In this document: piece by piece, positions 58,904 through 64,000 of the stretch | Layout of the letters: each line of letters starts with the position of its first letter | Position numbering within the stretch: position 1 is the stretch's first letter | DNA from: Flavobacterium turcicum | GTDB taxonomy: Bacteria; Bacteroidota; Bacteroidia; Flavobacteriales; Flavobacteriaceae | Assembly: GCF_011365745.1 (NCBI RefSeq) | Contig: NZ_JAAOBY010000006.1 | Span: forward strand, 135,741 to 199,740 | Length of the DNA stretch: 64,000 nucleotides | Direction: 5' to 3' | The notes under the pieces: generated by a model | What the model was told of the DNA's origin: nothing | The model's database searches: none | The model's input: only the letters and a program-made list of their open reading frames with translations | Program-made: the position numbers and the translations under genes

Positions 58904-59191
58904 TTAAAAATGTTTGTAGTAATAACCAGCTATCATTATCGATACGTTAATGACCGCTAAAACAAAAATCATTTTTGAGTAATTCCCTTTTTTATGAACA
59001 GCATTTAGAAGTAGCGAAGCAATGAAAATTAAGCTCGTAAAAATGGCTGGATACATTTTGAAAGAGGCTTGAAATTCTCCTTGTAATAGCAAGAATAAAC
59101 TGCGCTGAAAACCGCAACCCAAACACTCAATTCCAAAGAGTGTTTTGCTTAAACAAGGTAACATGAATTTTTGTATTTCTTCGAGTTTCAT
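58904..59191 (-). CDS. DUF2752 domain small membrane protein
   Basis: The 95-residue product has the DUF2752 motif CLGCGFQRSL near residue 24, with two membrane segments at about 40-60 and 72-90. The ATG at 59191 (MKLEEIQKFML) is chosen because the longer upstream frame covers the divergent gene's promoter and shows no coding character. The function of DUF2752 is unknown. It is divergent from a small membrane protein/Smr gene pair. Confidence 0.8.
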   Translation of the reverse strand: MKLEEIQKFMLPCLSKTLFGIECLGCGFQRSLFLLLQGEFQASFKMYPAIFTSLIFIASLLLNAVHKKGNYSKMIFVLAVINVSIMIAGYYYKHF

Positions 59192-59256
59192 ATGGTACAA
59201 TAGTACAAAAAAAAGAGAAACTTTTTTGAGAATAAAGGAGGCAATTTTAAATTCAG

Positions 59257-59264
59257 TACTTTTG
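59257..59264 (+). promoter_or_regulatory. Promoter -7 element of the small membrane protein/Smr gene pair
   Basis: TACTTTTG lies 18 bases before the ATG at 59283. It supports that start over an earlier in-frame start at 59145. Confidence 0.5.
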
Positions 59265-59282
59265 GAAACTGATATTTTAAAG

Positions 59283-59468
59283 ATGAAAAAAATAGTACTT
59301 CTGATAATGGCGGTTGCAATAGCAGTAGCTTTCAACGAACAGGTGAGCAAAGAAAAAAACGTGTACATAATGGTGGTTGCAATTCTAGTTTTCATGTTTG
59401 GCATGATGCGATTAAGCGCTAAAACACCAAGTAAAAATCAAGATAAAAAAGAAGAGCATGATAACTAA
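59283..59468 (+). CDS. Small membrane protein upstream of smr-type gene, 61 residues
   Basis: Two membrane segments (about 3-17 and 27-42) followed by a charged tail (SKNQDKKEEHDN). The ATG at 59283 is used because the promoter lies just upstream. Its last 11 bases overlap the start of the Smr gene, so the pair is translationally coupled. It has no recognised domain. Confidence 0.75.
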   Translation: MKKIVLLIMAVAIAVAFNEQVSKEKNVYIMVVAILVFMFGMMRLSAKTPSKNQDKKEEHDN

Positions 59469-60009
59469 AGGCGATCGAGTAGAGGTATTAGATGATGCCA
59501 TCAGCGGACGCGTGTTGAGCGTTCAAAATAACCAAGTTACAATAGAAACTGAGGATGGTTTTACGATGACATTTTTTGTCAATGAAGTTATTAAAGTAAA
59601 CGATTCCAATAATTTACTTAATGATATTAAAAGAATTAATGTAAGTGAGATTGCGAAGGAAAAAGAAATTCCAAAACCGAGAAGTTTTGTAAAAGAAAAG
59701 AAATCGAAGCACGAAATTGCCGCTCCAGAATTCGATTTACACATCGAAAAGTTGGTCCCGAACAAACGTGGTATGTCAAATTATGATATCTTGACCTTGC
59801 AAACAGAAACGGCCAAGAGGCATATTGAATTTGCAATCAGAAACAGAATTCCGAGAATCATTTTTATTCACGGAGTTGGTGAAGGAATTTTAAAATCGGA
59901 GTTGGATTTTTTGCTGGGTCGCTATGATAACATCGATTTTAGAGATGCCAATTATCAAAAATATGGCTTAGGTGCAACTGAAGTTTTTATCAAGCAAAGT
60001 GCGATGTAA
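59458..60009 (+). CDS. Smr/MutS2-like domain protein
   Basis: The 183-residue product has an N-terminal small beta-barrel (about 1-45, GDRVEVLDDAISGRVLSV) and a C-terminal Smr domain (about 85-180): FDLHIEKL (the DLH motif), HIEFAIRNRIPRIIFIHGVGEG (the HGxG loop) and GATEVFIK at the end. Smr domains nick DNA or cut RNA. A role in DNA or RNA processing is inferred. It overlaps the preceding small membrane protein gene. Confidence 0.9.
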   Translation: MITKGDRVEVLDDAISGRVLSVQNNQVTIETEDGFTMTFFVNEVIKVNDSNNLLNDIKRINVSEIAKEKEIPKPRSFVKEKKSKHEIAAPEFDLHIEKLVPNKRGMSNYDILTLQTETAKRHIEFAIRNRIPRIIFIHGVGEGILKSELDFLLGRYDNIDFRDANYQKYGLGATEVFIKQSAM

Positions 60010-60040
60010 AAGCTTTTTTATTGTTTTTTTAGAGCATAAA

Positions 60041-60099
60041 AAAAAATCCCAAATTCTAGTTTTATGGTATTAAATACCTCCTAGAATTTAGGATTTTTT
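60041..60099. terminator. Bidirectional two-part hairpin terminator
   Basis: An outer stem AAAAAATCC..AAATTCTAG pairs with CTAGAATTT..GGATTTTTT with a one-base bulge on each side. An inner GGTAT/ATACC hairpin caps it. It lies between converging genes. Confidence 0.85.
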
Positions 60100-60138
60100 A
60101 GCTCAAAAAAGCAGTGTTTTTTTAACCGATTTTCACTC

Positions 60139-61086
60139 TTAATTTGTGGTTAAAAGTTCGCCATAAATGTAATTGTCACCCAGTAAAAAATCATTATTTC
60201 CTTTCTTCATTTTGACCTTTTTTAATACAATCGTATGTTTAAATCCGTTACCAAAAGAGGTTGTTGTCACTTCAATTATTCCGCTAGTATTGGCAACTCC
60301 AGTTACGCCTAACCACTCTTCATTCACTACCGGTGTAGTAGGATAAGTAGTGTTGCAGAAGTAGTCGTCAGTTAATAAACCGCCAAATAATCGGTAAGTA
60401 AGTTTGTTTGTTGTAGTACTAATTAATGCTGTTCTTGGAGTATTTAAAGGTGTCGGTGTATTGCTTATCAGGCTTGGGTCGATGTCCAAAATTAGCGCTT
60501 CAGCACTATTTCTGTCGTACAATTGTTTGGATGTTGGGCATTGCTTTAATACTTTGGTGAATGAAAATGGCAAAGGTGTTGCGGTAGTTTTGTAGTCTCC
60601 AAAAAAGAATGTTGGATACGTTTGGGGAGCACTATCAGTCTTTGTAAATTCGATGTTTTTAAAGCTGATGTTGTGATTATATCCTGTAATTCTATTGCTG
60701 TTATCCGTAGTATTTGGTTCCTTATTGGCTTTTGTATTGATCACTATTATTCCTTTTGTGGCAATCCACTCGTTTATGACAATAGGTGTCGCAGGAGGTA
60801 TGGTTTCGCATAGCGTTGCTGATGTCACTGGTCCGTTATAAAAACGATAAAGCACGCGATTAGAAGAGTTGATCGTGATTTCTTGACTTCCTTCTTCAGT
60901 AGGAAACGTAATACCACTGGCATCAAAAATCAAAGCCTCATTATCTTTTGTTTTATAGATGATGTTGTTGGTAGTACATTTGGTAGGTGTACCATCTTCA
61001 AAACTAATGTCTTCAATAACTATATCTCCGTCATCACAGCTGTTAAACAGCAGGGCTAGCGTTACTAGGCTCAATATTTTTTTCAT
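60139..61086 (-). CDS. Surface lipoprotein with internally duplicated domain, unknown function
   Basis: The 315-residue product has a lipobox (LFNSC, Cys17) followed by DDGDIVIED, an acidic signal suggesting surface export. Two halves of about 135 residues repeat the same pattern (about 37-170 and 175-310): a cysteine, EALIFD/EALILD, LYRFYNG/TYRLFGG, a second cysteine, TPIVINEW/TPVVNEEW, and a final beta strand ending FKNIEF/LKKVKM. No family is recognised. It stands alone with a terminator at its 3' end. Confidence 0.85.
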   Translation of the reverse strand: MKKILSLVTLALLFNSCDDGDIVIEDISFEDGTPTKCTTNNIIYKTKDNEALIFDASGITFPTEEGSQEITINSSNRVLYRFYNGPVTSATLCETIPPATPIVINEWIATKGIIVINTKANKEPNTTDNSNRITGYNHNISFKNIEFTKTDSAPQTYPTFFFGDYKTTATPLPFSFTKVLKQCPTSKQLYDRNSAEALILDIDPSLISNTPTPLNTPRTALISTTTNKLTYRLFGGLLTDDYFCNTTYPTTPVVNEEWLGVTGVANTSGIIEVTTTSFGNGFKHTIVLKKVKMKKGNNDFLLGDNYIYGELLTTN

Positions 61087-61228
61087 TTCTTTCGTCTATT
61101 TGTAACAAAAATATAATTTTTAATCTGTATCGAATCGATTCCGTTTCAAAATTCCCATTTTTAACAAGATATTGTGTTAAGTGAATGTTTATTTGACCTC
61201 AATAGTTTGCTGTTACAAAGGAGTTCGC

Positions 61229-61262
61229 TTGCGGATTTAGCCAACATAAATGAGTATCTTTG
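61229..61262 (+). promoter_or_regulatory. Promoter of the EamA/RarD transporter gene
   Basis: TTG (61229-61231), a 23-base spacer and TATCTTTG (61255-61262), 19 bases before the ATG at 61282. This excludes the longer start at 61174. Confidence 0.72.
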
Positions 61263-61281
61263 CACTTATTATATATCTTAC

Positions 61282-62181
61282 ATGGGACGAAATACTTATT
61301 ATGCGGCGGCCTTTTCGGCTTTCTTTATTTGGGGTTTTTTTAGTTTTGCTCTCAAACCTTTGCAAGATTATCCCTCACTCGATATATTGTTTTACCGCGT
61401 TTTTTTTAGTGTAGCTACAATGATTTTGATCAACGTACTTTTTAGGAGAAAAGTAGTTGTACAAAATTGGTATTATTTGCGTTCGTTGCCCTTGGCGGAG
61501 CGGCGCAATGCAATTGTGATGACCTTGGGTGGAGCTGTTTTTTTATCAAGCAATTGGTTCATTTATATTTTTGTAATGAATCATGTTAGTGTTAATGCGG
61601 CTTCATTAGCCTATCTAATTTGTCCTATATTGACGACTGTATTCGCCTATTTTTTACTCAAAGAGCAACTAAGTAAGTGGCAATGGTTTGCTGTTTTTAT
61701 CAGTTTTGTGAGTTGCCTATTGTTGGGTTATGGTCATTTTAGTGCTATTTTTTATAGCCTTCTAACAGCGGCTACTTATGCGTTTTATATTATTAGTCAA
61801 CGAAAAAATACTGCCATTGATAAGTTTTTTGGACTTACTTTACAACTAAGTTTTACTGCGCTGATTTTGGCTCCCTTTTATCCTACTTATAGTGGAGCTG
61901 TTCCTACTGAACCATTGTTTTACGGGTGCATGGCACTAATTGTTGTGTTTTTTACGGTTATTCCCTTGTTTTTAAATTTATATGCACTTAAAGGAATAAG
62001 TTCTTCGGCAGTTGGAATCATGATTTATATTAATCCAATCATCAATTTTTTACTAGCTATTTTTTATTACAAAGAACAAGTAAGCTTCGTACAACTATTT
62101 TCGTATTTCCTAATTTTGGTTTCGATTGTAGTTTTTAATGAAAAGTTATTGTTTGTAAAAAAGAAATCCAGTTTGGTATAA
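61282..62181 (+). CDS. rarD: EamA/RarD-family transporter
   Basis: Drug/metabolite transporter superfamily protein, 299 residues with about ten membrane helices in two five-helix halves. The N-terminus (YYAAAFSAFFIWGFFSFALKPL) and the motif NWFIYIFVMNH...ASLAYLICPILTTVFAYFLLKEQLSKWQW fit RarD. The second half carries FTVIPLFLNLYALKGISSSAVGIM. RarD-type proteins are predicted permeases, and E. coli rarD is linked to chloramphenicol tolerance; the substrate is unknown. The upstream frame start at 61174 is rejected. Confidence 0.85.
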   Translation: MGRNTYYAAAFSAFFIWGFFSFALKPLQDYPSLDILFYRVFFSVATMILINVLFRRKVVVQNWYYLRSLPLAERRNAIVMTLGGAVFLSSNWFIYIFVMNHVSVNAASLAYLICPILTTVFAYFLLKEQLSKWQWFAVFISFVSCLLLGYGHFSAIFYSLLTAATYAFYIISQRKNTAIDKFFGLTLQLSFTALILAPFYPTYSGAVPTEPLFYGCMALIVVFFTVIPLFLNLYALKGISSSAVGIMIYINPIINFLLAIFYYKEQVSFVQLFSYFLILVSIVVFNEKLLFVKKKSSLV

Positions 62182-62218
62182 CAATGTTATTTATTTGACC
62201 CAATTAGTATCTATCACC

Positions 62219-63343
62219 ATGAATAAAGTATATCTCGATAATGCTGCTACCAGCGCCTTAAGACCTGAAGTAATTCAAGAAATGACCCGTGTTTTGACCC
62301 AAGAATATGGTAATCCATCGTCTACGCATAGTTCTGGTAGATCTGCCAAAAACACCTTAGAATTAGCTCGAAAATCGATTGCAAAAAACTTAAATGCAAC
62401 AGCGCAAGAGATTATTTTTACTTCAGGTGGTACCGAAGGAAACAATTGGATTATTCGATCGGCGGTGCGTGATTTAAAAATAACCCGTATTATAACCAGT
62501 AAAATTGAGCATCATGCGGTTTTACATGCAGTTTTGGCATTGCAAAATGAATTTAAAATTCAAGTTGATTACGTGAATTTACAAGCCGATGGGAGTGTAG
62601 ATTTGACTCATTTAGTTGAATTACTTAGTCAGGAACGCAAAACCCTCGTAAGTTTAATGCATGTAAATAATGAAATTGGTAGCATACTTGATTTATATCG
62701 TGTGGGTGTAATATGCCTAGAGCATTCTGCTTTGTTTCATACCGATGCAGTACAGTCAGTAGGGAAATTACCGATTGATGTGAGTCAGTTGCCTATTGAT
62801 TTTTTAGTTGCAAGTGCCCATAAGTTTCATGGTCCAAAAGGTGTGGGCTTTGCTTTTATTCGCAAAAATTCGGGATTGCAACCACTTTTTTTTGGAGGTG
62901 AACAGGAAAAAGGCTTGCGTGCAGGTACTGAGGCTTTGCATCAAATTGCTGGTATGGCGCATGCCTTGACCTTGAGTTATGAGAGTTTAAGCGAGGATGA
63001 ACAGCATATAAAATTGCTTAAATCCTATTTACTGAAATCACTTGAAGATTCGTTTCCGGGTGTTAGAGTAAATGGACCAGCAGAAGGTTTACATACGGTT
63101 GTAAATATCCTGCTACCTTTTTCAGAAAGTAAAACGGCGATGATTTTATTTCATTTGGATATGAAAGGTATTGCTGTTTCGCGCGGTAGTGCTTGTCAAT
63201 CGGGTAGTATTAAGCCTTCGCATGTGTTGGCAGAACTACTTACGGGTGAGGATCTAAAAAAGCCAAGTTTGCGTGTTTCGATGAGTCATTATAATACCAA
63301 AGAAGATATAGATCTATTTGTAAAAGCTTTGCAAGCTATTTGA
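62219..63343 (+). CDS. Cysteine desulfurase (NifS/IscS-like)
   Basis: PLP enzyme that removes sulfur from cysteine for Fe-S clusters or thio-modification. The 374-residue product begins VYLDNAATS, has TSGGTEGNNWIIRSAV, the PLP lysine in SAHKFHGPKGVG, and the active-site cysteine in SRGSACQSG. The ATG at 62219 directly precedes the family start. No iscU, suf or tusA gene is nearby. A terminator follows. Whether it feeds Fe-S clusters or tRNA thiolation cannot be told. Confidence 0.93.
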   Translation: MNKVYLDNAATSALRPEVIQEMTRVLTQEYGNPSSTHSSGRSAKNTLELARKSIAKNLNATAQEIIFTSGGTEGNNWIIRSAVRDLKITRIITSKIEHHAVLHAVLALQNEFKIQVDYVNLQADGSVDLTHLVELLSQERKTLVSLMHVNNEIGSILDLYRVGVICLEHSALFHTDAVQSVGKLPIDVSQLPIDFLVASAHKFHGPKGVGFAFIRKNSGLQPLFFGGEQEKGLRAGTEALHQIAGMAHALTLSYESLSEDEQHIKLLKSYLLKSLEDSFPGVRVNGPAEGLHTVVNILLPFSESKTAMILFHLDMKGIAVSRGSACQSGSIKPSHVLAELLTGEDLKKPSLRVSMSHYNTKEDIDLFVKALQAI

Positions 63344-63369
63344 TCAACTTTATTTTACTTTTAAAATAG

Positions 63370-63420
63370 AAAAGCTTTTTTCAATGGACATTTTTGTAAT
63401 CCTTTGAAAAAAGCTTTTTT
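63370..63420. terminator. Bidirectional terminator after the cysteine desulfurase gene
   Basis: A perfect 15-bp stem AAAAGCTTTTTTCAA and complement with a 19-base loop, between converging genes. Confidence 0.85.
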
Positions 63421-63465
63421 AAATAAAAGAGATCTGAAAACCTACAAATTTTAACTAACGCGATA

Positions 63466-63852
63466 TTATAAAATAAGCTTTTGCAACTCTTCCATAGTAA
63501 TTGGTTTTACTAGATAGTTGCTTACAGCATCATAACTTTTTGCTTTTTCAACATCTGCTGGATCTATAGAGCTAGTCATGATGTATATGGTAATGGGATT
63601 CGCACTAGGAATTTTTGTGAATTCATCTAAAAATTTCCAACCATCCCAAATTGGCATATTCAAATCTAAAAGGATGAGATCGGGTAATTTTTTATCGGCT
63701 AAAATAATGGCTTCTAGGTGGTCAAAGGCTTCCTTTCCGTTTCTAAAAATCATAAAACTTTCGCAAAAGTCAGCAATCTCCATGATTCGTTTTGTTCCAA
63801 AAACAAAAATTGGATCATCATCTATAATACAGGCAATATCTATCTTAGGCAT
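63466..63852 (-). CDS. Single-domain response regulator
   Basis: The 128-residue CheY-like receiver domain has the acidic cluster CIIDDDP, the phospho-acceptor Asp63 in LILLDLNMPIWDGW, Thr/Ser in YIMTSS and the conserved Lys in NYLVKPITMEE. There is no output domain, so it probably passes the signal to a partner protein or a phosphorelay. It overlaps the end of the upstream histidine kinase gene by 8 bases. Confidence 0.93.
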   Translation of the reverse strand: MPKIDIACIIDDDPIFVFGTKRIMEIADFCESFMIFRNGKEAFDHLEAIILADKKLPDLILLDLNMPIWDGWKFLDEFTKIPSANPITIYIMTSSIDPADVEKAKSYDAVSNYLVKPITMEELQKLIL

Positions 63853-64000
63853 AATTAAAATATATTTTAAAGGTTGTTCCTTTGTTAAGTTCGCTTTCTA
63901 TTTCTACTTTTCCGCCAAGGGCTTCAATTTGGTTTTTAGTTATAAACAATCCAATTCCTCGCGCATCTTCGTTGCCATGAAAAGTTTTGTACATGCCAAA
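63845..64000 (-). CDS. Histidine kinase, C-terminal end only (cut by the window edge)
   Basis: The last 51 codons of a kinase run off the right edge. They contain the G2 box (HGNEDARGIGLFITKNQIEA) and the closing GKVEIESELNKGTTFKIYF of an HATPase domain. The stop TAA lies 3 bases inside the response regulator start, so the two genes are translationally coupled. The sensor part is outside the window. Confidence 0.85.
   Translation of the reverse strand, partial: FGMYKTFHGNEDARGIGLFITKNQIEALGGKVEIESELNKGTTFKIYFNYA

Overview
The window reads as chromosome of a Bacteroidota bacterium of the family Flavobacteriaceae, most likely Flavobacterium or a close relative. Supporting signs are AT-rich DNA, a SusC/SusD pair, Bacteroidota-type promoters (TTG or TTTG, a spacer of about 20, then TAnnTTTG) in front of many genes, lipoproteins with acidic residues right after the lipobox cysteine, and flavobacterial families (DUF6048, DUF6452, DUF6146 and DUF6787-like proteins). 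I saw no rRNA, tRNA, CRISPR array, insertion sequence or prophage.

Region 1 (1-11150) is a polysaccharide utilization locus for a beta-1,3-glucan such as laminarin: SusC transporter, SusD, a surface glycan-binding lipoprotein with a tandemly duplicated module, a lipoprotein GH16 endoglucanase, a GH3 beta-glucosidase and a second, secreted GH16. Sequences after the lipobox suggest that SusD, the binding protein and the first GH16 are on the cell surface and that GH3 is periplasmic. Any regulator would lie left of the window.

Region 2 (11290-28440) is housekeeping: an ECF-type sigma factor with a 47-codon ORF behind it, an endonuclease III without its Fe-S cysteines, Bcp peroxiredoxin, a conserved 486-residue protein of unknown function, a PhnP-like hydrolase, a BatA/VWA protein followed by a dihydroorotase-like protein that has lost its metal ligands, a secreted lactonase, a small gene in a possible cassette, a DEAD-box type helicase, a LolD-like ATPase, MsrA and several small proteins.

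Region 3 (28466-35074) has serine-synthesis genes (serC, serA) beside a LuxC-like acyl-CoA reductase and a divergent two-cluster ferredoxin with overlapping promoters, then an orphan TonB-dependent receptor. Region 4 (35200-46220) has ychF and the topoisomerase IV genes parE and parC, with a PDDEXK nuclease (DUF1016/YhcG) gene inserted exactly between them; a Qnr/MfpA-like pentapeptide-repeat protein lies 1.4 kb beyond parC. Region 5 (46350-64000) has murQ, a ZIP transporter, RNA methyltransferases (THUMP-type and RlmD), a histidine kinase, a CPBP protease, OsmC, an SGNH hydrolase, CysM, an Smr protein, an EamA/RarD transporter, a NifS-like desulfurase and a response regulator with the end of its kinase.

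At least seven intergenic imperfect palindromes of one or two related families are scattered through regions 2-5. The best leads are the nuclease inside the topoisomerase IV operon, this palindrome family, the catalytically dead PyrC, and the acyl-CoA reductase/ferredoxin/serine cluster.
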